From a virus, in IMG/VR virus record IMGVR_UViG_3300037257_000055, positions 1-64,000 of that record: DNA of 64,000 nucleotides; one strand, written 5' to 3'. The notes beneath the pieces were generated by a model that was given only the letters and a program-made list of their open reading frames with translations, ran no database searches and was not told where the DNA came from. Below are positions 8,351 through 16,359 of the stretch, piece by piece; position 1 is the stretch's first letter; each line of letters begins with the position of its first letter. A program made the position numbers and the translations under genes.

Positions 8351-9001
8351 ATGAAAAGAGAATTTGATGGAAAAGTAAAATTAACTGGTGTAGGTTATGC
8401 AGATGGAATAAAAGCAGAAAAGTTAATTGTTGGTGATATATTAGCTTGTTCTTTTGGATATTCAGAAAAGATAGTTAAAATTGAAGATATAAGTAAATCA
8501 TATATATTAGTTACTCTTGAATATGAATCAATTTGTACACATAAAACAGAAGTTGCTGAGAAGAAAATTAAAAAAGATAGAATAGTTCCAGTATCTAAAT
8601 TAGTTGAAGAAGTTAAAAAAGAAACTATAGAATCAATAGAAATTACTGAAACTTTTGAAAGTGTCGAAGCTGAAATAGAAATAATTGAAAAAGAATTATT
8701 AAAAGAAGTCAGATTAAATAAATTAATTGAAGGAACTGGATTCAATACAATTATATTAGAATGTATTACACCTTTTGATTGTGGACGATACAAAGTTAAA
8801 CAAGGACATATAAAACGTATTGATTCTAAGAAATGGGAAGAATATAAAGACGATGATTGTTTTGAAAGTTGTGGAGCGGTTCATCCAAAATTATTTTATA
8901 AAGTTGTTCAAAATGGTATTATTAAAACTCAATATGGAGATGAGTTATATAATAAACTAATGGATTTGTATAAAAAATCTAATATGTTACTAGGAATTTA
9001 G
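8351..9001 (+). CDS. Hypothetical protein, 216 aa
   Basis: ATG 10 nt after AAAGGAG; an in-frame TTG 9 nt earlier is too close to that site. The N-terminal 75 residues look like a small beta-barrel (VKLTGVGYADGIKAEKLIVG to ILVTLEYES). A glutamate-rich helix follows (IEITETFESVEAEIEIIEKE), then a Cys-containing tail with DDCFESCGAVHPK. No family is recognised. Confidence 0.75.
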   Translation: MKREFDGKVKLTGVGYADGIKAEKLIVGDILACSFGYSEKIVKIEDISKSYILVTLEYESICTHKTEVAEKKIKKDRIVPVSKLVEEVKKETIESIEITETFESVEAEIEIIEKELLKEVRLNKLIEGTGFNTIILECITPFDCGRYKVKQGHIKRIDSKKWEEYKDDDCFESCGAVHPKLFYKVVQNGIIKTQYGDELYNKLMDLYKKSNMLLGI

Positions 9002-9025
9002 AATAATATAAAAAGAAGGTGAAAA

Positions 9026-9208
9026 ATGATTACTCATAATTGCAATAATTTAAGATGTGGAGGTAATTTTAGTGGACAATGCAGACAAGTATATTTTACT
9101 TGTAGTTTACATATGATGATTGGAACAGATCAACAAAGAGCCTTAGAAGATATATTAAAAGAAAAAGGTAAAGACTTTTATAAAGAGTATAGAAAATATA
9201 TCAAATAA
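9026..9208 (+). CDS. Small Cys/His protein, 60 aa
   Basis: ATG after GAAGGTG. Cys at four places in the first 27 residues plus His (THNCNNLRCGGN, GQCRQVYFTCSLH) suggest metal binding; the C-terminal half is a charged helix. Likely cotranscribed with the preceding gene. Confidence 0.65.
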   Translation: MITHNCNNLRCGGNFSGQCRQVYFTCSLHMMIGTDQQRALEDILKEKGKDFYKEYRKYIK

Positions 9209-9353
9209 TGAATTGTTAAAATTAGTATTTTTATTTTGAAATTTAATAAATTAATCAAAGGAAAGTATGGATAAAAATTATAAATAAATATTAAATATAT
9301 AGAGAAATATTCAATAATGATATATAATATTATAATTAAGGAGTGATTTTCAA

Positions 9354-10151
9354 TTGAAGAAATTGCCAAAGAATACAAATAATATTATTAAAAATAAGGT
9401 GGTAAAAATGGACATTTTGGGTGGAGAAGCGGATGGTAAGAAACTAATTTTATATTCAGACCATTATAAAGCAGAATCTATATTTAAAGATAATGAATTA
9501 GAAATAAAAGTTACTTCTAATAAAATGACTGAAAATAATAAATATACACAAATACCATTTATAAGAGGAATTTATATTTTCTTTATGCAAAAGGTAAGTA
9601 AAGGTGATAAGAAAAAGAGAAAAATAACAATAAATATATTTGATATTATGGCTTTGTTTTTATATCTTTTAGATAATATTATTTTTAGAATATCTCTAAT
9701 GGATTATGTATATATTTTATTTATGTTAATTCACGGGTTTTCAGTATTGTTTGATAAAAATATTGCAGAACTTCATGGAGCAGAACATATGATAAGTAAT
9801 TATTATAATAAGTTTCATAAAATTAGTATAAATGATATAAATAAAATTAAAAAATCTAGTGTAGTGCATAGTAGATGTGGCAGTAATTTTTATGGAATGC
9901 AAATAATTATATTATTACTGTTAAAATTTCTTATTGATGATTATATGATTAGATATTTTATAATGACTTCATTAGTTTATGAAATTAGTTCAAGTGATAG
10001 TAAGATTTTGTATTGTATAACATATCCATTATATGTAATAGGAATGTTAATGCAAAGATTATTCTTTGTAAAACAACCAAAAGATATAGATATAAAACAG
10101 GCAATTAAAACAGTACAAGAATTGGAAGAATATGATAATGAAAGAATATAA
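9354..10151 (+). CDS. DUF1385 (YqhQ-like) membrane protein, 265 aa
   Basis: Two family motifs are clear: AELHGAEHMISNYY (compare HGAEHK) and VVHSRCGSNFYGMQ (compare H-P-R-C-G-T-x-F), followed by hydrophobic segments (QIIILLLLKFLI, ILYCITYPLYVIGMLMQRLF). The function of DUF1385 is not established; members are membrane proteins of Firmicutes. Start TTG 9354 has AAGGAGTGAT upstream. A second start, ATG 9408 with AAGGTGG, fits the domain start (ILGGEADGK) and may be the true one. Finding this host-type gene inside a mobile element is unusual. It has no clear promoter of its own. Confidence 0.8.
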   Translation: MKKLPKNTNNIIKNKVVKMDILGGEADGKKLILYSDHYKAESIFKDNELEIKVTSNKMTENNKYTQIPFIRGIYIFFMQKVSKGDKKKRKITINIFDIMALFLYLLDNIIFRISLMDYVYILFMLIHGFSVLFDKNIAELHGAEHMISNYYNKFHKISINDINKIKKSSVVHSRCGSNFYGMQIIILLLLKFLIDDYMIRYFIMTSLVYEISSSDSKILYCITYPLYVIGMLMQRLFFVKQPKDIDIKQAIKTVQELEEYDNERI

Positions 10152-10449
10152 TTTGAATTGTAAAATATTAGGGACTTACTTACAAAAACAAAAGTTACAA
10201 TAAAATTACATATTAGATTGTGAAAGAAACACAAAAAGAGTGCTTAATGATTTAGACATAACAAACACTCTTTTAAGAAACAAATCATCCAATAGCTATG
10301 ATAGTATTCAAGTACCAATGAATAAAACTTAGTGTTCGTAGCACTAAGCATCTTAATTATATATAGATATTAAATTAAAGTCAAATAAATTTTTATATAA
10401 AACTTAAAATAAAACATAAGTTTTATCAAAATTTGTCGAATGGTTTCTA
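10152..10449 (+). other. Non-coding gap with terminators and hairpins
   Basis: No coding frame. It holds the terminator at 10234-10278 (AAAAGAGTG/CACTCTTTT, 23-nt loop), a perfect 7-bp hairpin CTTAGTG/CACTAAG at 10328-10348, and an AT stem ATAAAACTT/AAGTTTTAT around 10398-10425, before the next promoter. Confidence 0.6.
10234..10278 (+). terminator. Rho-independent terminator after DUF1385 gene
   Basis: AAAAGAGTG pairs with CACTCTTTT; the descending arm supplies the T-run. Confidence 0.65.
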
Positions 10450-10478
10450 TTGATATTTCTATTAATTTATTATATACT
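10450..10478 (+). promoter_or_regulatory. Promoter with element inside spacer
   Basis: TTGATA, 17-bp spacer, TATACT. Here the reverse element TATTAATTTATT (10460-10471) lies between -35 and -10, so anything bound to it would compete with polymerase. Confidence 0.7.
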
Positions 10479-10487
10479 TAATACATA

Positions 10488-10594
10488 GATAAGGAACAAA
10501 CAATTCAAGCAATCAAGTTAAGACATAAAAATAAATCTAGTGCAACGCTAGACGAACTATAGTAGATAGTAAATACATAATAAACAAATTAACA
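10488..10594 (+). ncRNA. Conserved structured leader RNA, copy 1
   Basis: Begins GATAAGGAAC and contains hairpin CTAGTGCAACGCTAG (10537-10551). The same start, a related middle (TTCAAG, then AAGACA) and the same hairpin occur at 13414-13520. The stem keeps pairing between the two copies (G-C in one, G-U in the other). Class unknown. Confidence 0.45.
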
Positions 10595-10615
10595 GAATAG
10601 AGGAAGCGTGATAAT

Positions 10616-10975
10616 ATGGCTACAGATAAAAATAAACAAAATATAAGATTTGCGAAAACAAGTGCATCTCAAAATAAAAAAGTAAGATATGACGGATTAT
10701 TAAAAGATGAGGTAACATACATAAAGACAGTTAAGAAACAAGAGCAATCAAGTAAAGACTTAGATAATTTTTATAAAACTGTTAAAAGAAATGAAGTTGG
10801 AGCTATTGATTGGGACGGTATGGATGAAACTCAATTAGATTACTTTGATTATATTTATAAAAGTAATGAAAAACTATTAAAGAAAATTAATAAACTAGAA
10901 GATACTAAAATAAAAGATACTGACAAAGTATTAAATATATTCTTACAATTAAATACCAACAGTCAATCGTTTTAA
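10616..10975 (+). CDS. Hypothetical protein, 119 aa
   Basis: ATG after GAGGAAG. N-terminus is basic and low-complexity (KNKQNIRFAKTSASQNKKVR), followed by an acidic segment (GAIDWDGMDETQLDYFDYIY) and a helical tail. No family is recognised. It lies at the end of the conserved leader, so it is the gene that leader would control. Confidence 0.7.
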   Translation: MATDKNKQNIRFAKTSASQNKKVRYDGLLKDEVTYIKTVKKQEQSSKDLDNFYKTVKRNEVGAIDWDGMDETQLDYFDYIYKSNEKLLKKINKLEDTKIKDTDKVLNIFLQLNTNSQSF

Positions 10976-11063
10976 AGTATGTAGATTCAAGGGAATTAAA
11001 ATAAGTTCCTTTGTATAAGCATATTAAATGCTAATAAATTAATACATAAAGGGAGAGATTAAA

Positions 11064-11780
11064 ATGTTAAAAGAAAAATTAATTAAGTTTTATGATGATG
11101 AACTATTAGGAGTAAAGGATGAAAATGAAATTGTTTGGATGTCTGCAAATAAAACTATGCAAGACATAGGACTTTCAGAAGATCAATGTAAGAAGCAAGC
11201 TAGAAATATTAAGAATGATATTGTATTATCACAAGGTTATAAAATGATGAGTGCCAAATATGGCACTATGCAAGCAACTAAAGAAATGTATTTTATTAGA
11301 GAAGATTTTGTTACACTTTGGCTTGCTAAGATTTCATTGACTCCAACTATGCAAAAAGAGAACCCAAAAACAGTTGAAAAATTAGTTAAGTATCAATTTC
11401 AATGCAAAGATGTATTGCATGAAGCCTTCTTTGGAACTGAGGAAAAAAGACAACAAACTTATAATGACTTAGGTTTAGAAGGTGAAATAAAAGATTTAAA
11501 AGTAAAAATAGAAGATATGGACAAAACTATGGGGACATTAATAAATTCAGCTACAATCAATTCATATCAAGCAAAACAAATAAATAAACACGCAAGAGAA
11601 AGAGTTAGTACGATGTTAGGTGGAGCACATTCTAAAAAGTATAAAGACAATTCAAGAACGTATTTTAAAAATTTGTGGTTAGGGTTATGTGATACATTTA
11701 ATGTTTCTGAATATCGTGATTTGAATCCATTGAATTATAGCAATGCTGTCACTTATGTTAGTAACTGGTCATTTAGCTAA
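11064..11780 (+). CDS. Phage antirepressor, P22_AR_N plus ORF6C-like, 238 aa
   Basis: Residues 8-105 follow the P22_AR_N plan: an opening strand (LIKFYDDELLGV), a conserved V-W-M-S-A-N-K-T-M-Q-D-I-G-L core, and a C-terminal repeat (FVTLWLAKISLTP). Residues about 165-238 (QAKQINKHARERVSTMLGG, YFKNLWLGLCDTFNV) match the ORF6C tail with its helix and NALTYV-like end (NYSNAVTYVSNW). Such proteins antagonise phage repressors. A forward element lies just upstream and a strong terminator just downstream; promoter probably that at 10450. Confidence 0.82.
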   Translation: MLKEKLIKFYDDELLGVKDENEIVWMSANKTMQDIGLSEDQCKKQARNIKNDIVLSQGYKMMSAKYGTMQATKEMYFIREDFVTLWLAKISLTPTMQKENPKTVEKLVKYQFQCKDVLHEAFFGTEEKRQQTYNDLGLEGEIKDLKVKIEDMDKTMGTLINSATINSYQAKQINKHARERVSTMLGGAHSKKYKDNSRTYFKNLWLGLCDTFNVSEYRDLNPLNYSNAVTYVSNWSFS

Positions 11781-11794
11781 TTAAAAAAATATTT

Positions 11795-11830
11795 AAGGAA
11801 CTATAAGAAAAAATTTTATAGTTCCTTTTG
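11795..11830 (+). terminator. Strong Rho-independent terminator
   Basis: 12-bp stem AAGGAACTATAA/TTATAGTTCCTT, then TTTGTTATATTTT. Confidence 0.88.
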
Positions 11831-12187
11831 TTATATTTTCATAAGAAAAAATAATTTTACCACAATATTATAGCGTCAGAATGGATTCCAAGGCTATATT
11901 GAATCATAAGGAATACAATTGCACCTATAGAAATAAAATTCAGTTATGAGCCTATAAAGAGAATTTTTTCTTGTATTAAAAACAGGTGAACCGTAAACAC
12001 TTGTTTTAATAACCAATTAAAAAACTTATTTTAATAAAAAATTCTATTAATTTATTTTAAAATTTATATACAACAATAAATTAAAAGAGTATAATTATAT
12101 TTATCAGATGGGAATAAGTTGCAAAATAATTAAATTGTAATTGCTATAGAATCTGATATAATTATTATAAGAGAGGTGCTTTAAAGT
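11831..12187 (+). other. Non-coding gap
   Basis: No coding frame. A 10-bp hairpin AAAACAGGTG/CACTTGTTTT (one wobble) lies at 11979-12007. Reverse element at 12045-12056, then an AATAAATTAAAA copy and a weak -10 (TATAAT near 12090). A stretch with CAGAATGGATT and CCTATAGAAAT resembles the gap at 12540-12720. Confidence 0.5.
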
Positions 12188-12451
12188 ATGGATAATGAAA
12201 CATTAAAAGCAATAAGGACAATGTTAAAAGAAGAACTAGAACCAATAAAGGCTGACATCAAAGAATTAAAAGCAGATGTAAAAATAATTAAAGAAGACGT
12301 TAAAAGCTTAAAAGATAGCATGTCAGACATTCCGACAGATACAAAAGACATTGTTAAGGAAGTATCAGCACTGAGAAAAGATATGAGCAAAGTAGAACTT
12401 ATAACGGCAAGTAACTGGGAAGAAGTCACAAAACTAAAATTAATCAAATAA
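12188..12451 (+). CDS. Coiled-coil protein, 87 aa
   Basis: ATG after GAGAGGTG. Almost entirely heptad repeat (ADIKELKADVKIIKEDVKSL), a pattern common in small phage proteins of unknown role. Monocistronic with a terminator after it. Confidence 0.75.
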   Translation: MDNETLKAIRTMLKEELEPIKADIKELKADVKIIKEDVKSLKDSMSDIPTDTKDIVKEVSALRKDMSKVELITASNWEEVTKLKLIK

Positions 12452-12463
12452 AAAAACTATTAT

Positions 12464-12494
12464 TGCTACTGTAGAAGGTAGCTTTCTTTTTTAT
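12464..12494 (+). terminator. Rho-independent terminator
   Basis: GCTAC/GTAGC stem with extra wobble pairs, then TTTCTTTTTT. Confidence 0.75.
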
Positions 12495-12770
12495 CCATAT
12501 TTAATTGAAAACAATAATCAATATTAACTTAAAACTATAATTTTATCTACTGAGGTTTTAGAACCCATAAACAATAAAACTTACTCACCACAATGCACCA
12601 GAATCAATTTTAAGACACATAGACATATACTAAGACCTATGAAATTTAAAACGCTTATATAGTCGATATGAGTTGTATTTGTATTAGATTCTATATAGTG
12701 TTGATAAATCCAGTATTTTCAGCAATAATAAAATAATTTTAAATATTTAAACAAATTAACAGAAATAGTA
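12495..12770 (+). other. Non-coding gap
   Basis: No coding frame. Weak similarity to the 11870-11960 gap (CAGAATCAATT, CCTATGAAAT). A forward element AAACAAATTAACA lies at 12749-12761, immediately before the next promoter. Confidence 0.4.
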
Positions 12771-12799
12771 TTGTATTATTTTAGATGATATGTTATACT
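12771..12799 (+). promoter_or_regulatory. Promoter
   Basis: TTGTAT, 17-bp spacer with TGTG-like extension, TATACT. Confidence 0.65.
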
Positions 12800-12850
12800 T
12801 ATATCAGAAGTTAAGTAACAGATAAAAATAAATTTAAGGGGTTGGAAGTT

Positions 12851-13015
12851 ATGAAGAGAATAGTTACTAGAGATAAATGTGCAAAGTACATAGCAAAAAA
12901 TAGTTTTTGTACCTTTGAGAGAGCAAAAGATTATATAGATAATGGTGTTGAAAATTTACCAAATAATAATATTAAATATTTAGGATATGGAAAGTTTGAA
13001 ATAGAATATAAATAA
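12851..13015 (+). CDS. Small hypothetical protein, 54 aa
   Basis: ATG after AAGGGGTTGGAAG. Basic N-terminal half (KRIVTRDKCAKYIAKNSFC) and a C-terminal beta hairpin-like end (NIKYLGYGKFEIEYK). No family is recognised. First gene of the unit behind the 12771 promoter. Confidence 0.65.
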   Translation: MKRIVTRDKCAKYIAKNSFCTFERAKDYIDNGVENLPNNNIKYLGYGKFEIEYK

Positions 13016-13069
13016 AAATTAAAGCCACCTACCAGTTGGAGGTTAAGGCATAAAAGGAGATTGGGGATT

Positions 13070-13405
13070 ATGTTAAATGAAAAATTATTAAAAGCAGTTG
13101 CAAAGTTAAATAGTGAATATGTAAACATAGAATTAGGAAATACAAGGTTTATAGATGTTATGGAGATTGAAGGTATCGGAAAATTTTTTGGAATTGGTTT
13201 AAAAGATATAGATGAAAAATTTTAAGCATTAAAAGATACTAAATATGAATATGAAAAATTTTGTGATTTATGTGATGATGGAAAAGAAGATGATTCAAAA
13301 TTATTATCTGAGGTATTCGATTATTTAGAAATACAAAAATTTGCTCAATCCATTGTTAATAAAATTGCTACAAGAATGCAAGAAAGAATTAATGAAGTAT
13401 TATAA
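13070..13405 (+). pseudogene. Gene interrupted by in-frame TAA, 111 codons
   Basis: ATG after AAAGGAG. The frame encodes KLLKAVAKLNSEYVNIELGN, meets TAA at 13223, and continues open for 59 more codons of protein-like sequence (YEYEKFCDLCDDGKEDDSK, AQSIVNKIATRMQERINEVL). There is no start with a ribosome binding site after the stop. One C-to-T change from CAA would explain it. Second of three genes in the window with this defect. Confidence 0.6.
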
Positions 13406-13413
13406 GTAAGTTT

Positions 13414-13520
13414 GATAAGGAACGTGAGAGTCGCCGAAACTAGCTGACAGGCTAGTCGCTTACAAAAACATTTCAAGACAATTAAGTAAGACAGAATTTA
13501 AAACACTAGTGCAATGCTAG
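13414..13520 (+). ncRNA. Conserved structured leader RNA, copy 2
   Basis: Starts GATAAGGAAC and ends with CTAGTGCAATGCTAG (13506-13520), matching copy 1 at 10488. It has an extra domain with the perfect stem ACTAGC/GCTAGT (near 13440-13456) framed by GTGAG/CTTAC. It lies in the leader of the small membrane protein gene. Confidence 0.45.
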
Positions 13521-13570
13521 TTACATAAATAGAGTATAAATAAGCAACATAAAAGGAGGATAGTTACATT

Positions 13571-13777
13571 ATGACAAATTTTAATAAAAATAATATTAAT
13601 AAAAACACTAGAGGATTAGTAGTAGGAGGAATCAGTATAATTATTGCAGTATTGTATCATCAAAAAACAACAGATAATTTACAAAGTAAATTGGAGTATT
13701 GTAAAAGTAAGTTATCTGAAAGTGAAAGATATAAAAACAAATACTATGACGCTATTCAAAACTATGATTATGACTAA
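13571..13777 (+). CDS. Small membrane-anchored protein, 68 aa
   Basis: ATG after AAAGGAGG. One transmembrane segment (GLVVGGISIIIAVLY, residues 14-30), then a coiled-coil outer or inner tail (DNLQSKLEYCKSKLSESERY). The plan resembles phage Rz/spanin-like or accessory membrane peptides, but nothing else supports that. Confidence 0.65.
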   Translation: MTNFNKNNINKNTRGLVVGGISIIIAVLYHQKTTDNLQSKLEYCKSKLSESERYKNKYYDAIQNYDYD

Positions 13778-13792
13778 ATTGGAGATGATGAG

Positions 13793-14032
13793 ATGATTAA
13801 ATTTAAAGATGTAAAGATAACTAAAGTAAAAATAGGTGGTACGATAAGTGCAAGTGACAGTGATTATGGAGCATATTGCAATTATTATAAAGTGAAATTA
13901 AAACATAAACCAACCGGAATAAAAATAGAGTATAAAACTGACTCAGACGATGAAGAAGAATATATAGAATCAATTAAAGCATTTGAAAAATTAAATAATT
14001 TAGTTGAAAATTTACTAAAAAATAAAGGGTAG
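13793..14032 (+). CDS. Hypothetical protein, 79 aa
   Basis: ATG after GGAGATG, 15 nt behind the previous gene. Beta-rich first half and acidic helical end (DSDDEEEYIESIKAFEKLN). No family is recognised. Confidence 0.65.
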   Translation: MIKFKDVKITKVKIGGTISASDSDYGAYCNYYKVKLKHKPTGIKIEYKTDSDDEEEYIESIKAFEKLNNLVENLLKNKG

Positions 14033-14152
14033 ATAAAATATCTATTTTATGGTAAAGTTGGTTTTGAAAAACAGAGTATAAACGAGTATTTAAGAGTATA
14101 TGGAAGGTTAAAAATCCATTAAAACAAATTAAGATAAATATGAAAAGAATTA

Positions 14153-14181
14153 TTGACATGATTTAGGTGATATGATAATAT
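14153..14181 (+). promoter_or_regulatory. Promoter of ParB-like gene
   Basis: TTGACA, 17-bp spacer, TAATAT. Start-site stretch GATAATATAAGGTT is shared with the Bro-N promoter. Forward elements lie on both sides (14122 and 14191). Confidence 0.75.
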
Positions 14182-14231
14182 AAGGTTAAGAAATAAATTA
14201 ATAATAATTACATAGAAGGAGTTGTATTAAA

Positions 14232-14852
14232 ATGATAAATGTAGGAAAACAGAATCAAGAAATAATTGAAAAATTTTATGAGGACAATAAGGATTCAGTT
14301 ATTGAATTATCACCAAAAGAAATTGGTTTAAGAGATGATATACATATTAAAGGAGCAAGAACTACAAGATTTAACAAAGACCTTGGATATGCTTTAAGAG
14401 CATTTAGAGAAAAACAATTAGAACTTAATAAAACTATTATTGTTAGAAAACTTAGCAACAAAGGTTATGTGTTAGTTTCAGGTTTAAAATGGTATAGGCT
14501 AGCACAATTATTAAATGTAAATATTAAATGTATTGTTGTAGATAGTAAATTATCTCATTGTAATTTTGAAAAGAATATTGGAATAATTCAAAAGCATACA
14601 AAACAACCAAAAGATACTGAATATTTTTTGAATTATAAAGATTTAGTGATATTAGACATAATGAAAATAAGACAACCTAAACGTGAAAAGAAATTAGCTA
14701 AGTTTGATATATTTGGGAATAACAAAGGTGTAGAAAGTGCTATAACTGTAAGACAAAGACCTGATGGGAAATATGCTCTAGTGGATGGATATATCAGTTA
14801 TTTATGGCTTAAAGAACAAAAAGAGAAATGGATTCCAGTTAAAGTTGTTTAA
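14232..14852 (+). CDS. ParB/Srx-like domain protein, 206 aa
   Basis: Two ParB-like half-modules are visible. Residues 70-105 have TIIVRKLSNKGYVLVSGLKW followed by ALLNV and CIVVD. Residues 165-206 have AITVRQRPDGKYALVDGYIS followed by WIPVKVV. Both show the I-x-V-R, Y-x-L-V-x-G pattern of ParB N-terminal nuclease/CTPase folds (compare V-x-G-H-x-R). The R of G-x-x-R is missing, so enzymatic activity is doubtful. There is no HTH or ParA partner, so a partition role is not indicated. Regulatory or DNA-binding roles are more likely. Confidence 0.65.
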   Translation: MINVGKQNQEIIEKFYEDNKDSVIELSPKEIGLRDDIHIKGARTTRFNKDLGYALRAFREKQLELNKTIIVRKLSNKGYVLVSGLKWYRLAQLLNVNIKCIVVDSKLSHCNFEKNIGIIQKHTKQPKDTEYFLNYKDLVILDIMKIRQPKREKKLAKFDIFGNNKGVESAITVRQRPDGKYALVDGYISYLWLKEQKEKWIPVKVV

Positions 14853-14876
14853 TAAATTAAAGGAGTTTACGATATT

Positions 14877-15227
14877 ATGGAAAAATATTATGATAATGAA
14901 GAATTTTTATTAAAAAGAAAAAGAGAATTACTACAGGAGTTAGATAAAATAAATAATCAATTAAAATTTACAAAAGATGATAAATTAAAAGAAAATAAAA
15001 AAATAATTAAAACTATTCCAATTACGGAAGAAGAATTTTCAAGTAAAATAGAAAGATTGAAAAATAAAGATACAATAACAGTTGTAGCTACTGGTAATCT
15101 TGAATATCAAGGAAGTATTGGAGATAAAATTCTATACACTACTTGCAAATCTATAGAACAGGTAGCATGGTGTTTATACGGTTTTATAGTAAATGATGCT
15201 TATGAATCAGTATTAGATGTATATTAA
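14877..15227 (+). CDS. Hypothetical protein with N-terminal coiled coil, 116 aa
   Basis: ATG after AAAGGAG. Residues 5-40 are a charged helix (KRKRELLQELDKINNQLKF); the second half is a small alpha/beta unit (KDTITVVATGNLEYQGSIGD). Likely cotranscribed with the ParB-like gene. Confidence 0.7.
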   Translation: MEKYYDNEEFLLKRKRELLQELDKINNQLKFTKDDKLKENKKIIKTIPITEEEFSSKIERLKNKDTITVVATGNLEYQGSIGDKILYTTCKSIEQVAWCLYGFIVNDAYESVLDVY

Positions 15228-15325
15228 TGTAGTATGTGAATTTAAGGATATCTAATTAAGGTATCCTTATGTGGGCATATTAAAAAATAATATGTGAATA
15301 AATCAAAATAAAAGGAGAGAAGAGA

Positions 15326-16318
15326 ATGGAGAAAGAAAAAATTAAAAAACTGTTTGAAAAATCTATAGGAGAGAATCACTTTAAAGAAATGATTATAACA
15401 CAATTGTATTCTTGGGAATTGGTTTTAGAAAGGAAGAAATTAGCTGAAAAGACTATTGAAAGAAAAATTAAAAATATTTTAGACTTCTATGTATATCTTG
15501 ATAGATCAAGATTAGGAGATAAAAAGAAAAGAATCAGAGCCATAGACATAAATAAACTTTGTTTTGAGTTTGTATGCGATGGAATGTACAATAATGATAA
15601 TATAGAAAATGAGGGAACTAAAAGTTATCGTGAAAATATTTATTTTAATGTCATGGGTGGTATGAACTACATATTTGAGAATTACTTTGATAATATTCCA
15701 GAAATAATTAAACCATTAACAGATGAACAAAAAGAAGTTTTACAGGAAGTATCTAAAAATAAATTTTATAAGTGTACAAGTTTTAAAGATGAAGATAAAG
15801 AAAGTTTTTATGATAGTTTACAAGTTAAAATAATTGAAGAACTAGGTATAAAAGTGTATTTTGATGAAGGCAATTTACCATATGTTTTGAGTCATGAATT
15901 AGGACAACTTATAAACGTAGAACCCAAACATATTAGAGAAAAAATAAAGAAATTGAATGAGTTTTTGGAGTGTCGAAGTCTCGACCGTCCTTTAAAACAT
16001 AGTAATTTCAACACTTTAGAAGATACATATATAAATTCTCAAAATAAAAAACAAGTTACAAGTAGAATATATAAAGATATGTTATTTTTCTATTTAATGG
16101 ATTTATCAGCACAAGGAAATAAGAAAAATGATTTGTTAGAATTTAAACTTAAATACATAGATGCTTTTAACTATATAGAAAAAGAATACAATAGATTACT
16201 AATAGAAAATGCACAACTAAAAGAATCATTCTACAATATGTATAATGAAGTTAGAAAAAGAAATAGAGATTTATTAGTAGCAGATAATAATAAAAGAGCC
16301 AAGAAGAAAGCTTGTTAA
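15326..16318 (+). CDS. Rha-type phage regulatory protein with extra N-terminal helical domain, 330 aa
   Basis: The C-terminal half follows the Rha (pRha) plan: LPYVLSHELGQLINVEPKHI (start of the DNA-binding unit), FNTLEDTYINSQNKKQVTSR, then IYKDMLFFYLMDLSAQGNKK and FKLKYIDAFNYIEKEYNRLL (compare K-x-x-Y-I-x-A-F-N-x-M-E). The N-terminal 110 residues (LYSWELVLERKKLAEKTIER) resemble the SAM-like core-binding domain of tyrosine recombinases, an unusual partner. Rha proteins interfere with lysogenic control in other phages. Start ATG after AAAGGAGAG. Confidence 0.68.
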   Translation: MEKEKIKKLFEKSIGENHFKEMIITQLYSWELVLERKKLAEKTIERKIKNILDFYVYLDRSRLGDKKKRIRAIDINKLCFEFVCDGMYNNDNIENEGTKSYRENIYFNVMGGMNYIFENYFDNIPEIIKPLTDEQKEVLQEVSKNKFYKCTSFKDEDKESFYDSLQVKIIEELGIKVYFDEGNLPYVLSHELGQLINVEPKHIREKIKKLNEFLECRSLDRPLKHSNFNTLEDTYINSQNKKQVTSRIYKDMLFFYLMDLSAQGNKKNDLLEFKLKYIDAFNYIEKEYNRLLIENAQLKESFYNMYNEVRKRNRDLLVADNNKRAKKKAC

Positions 16319-16359
16319 TACATAATAAATTAATATAATAAAAGAAAGGAACGAATAAA

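Noticed and set aside
14232-14852. Plasmid partition locus around the ParB-like gene
   Set aside because: No ParA-type ATPase and no parS-like repeat nearby, and the protein lacks an HTH.
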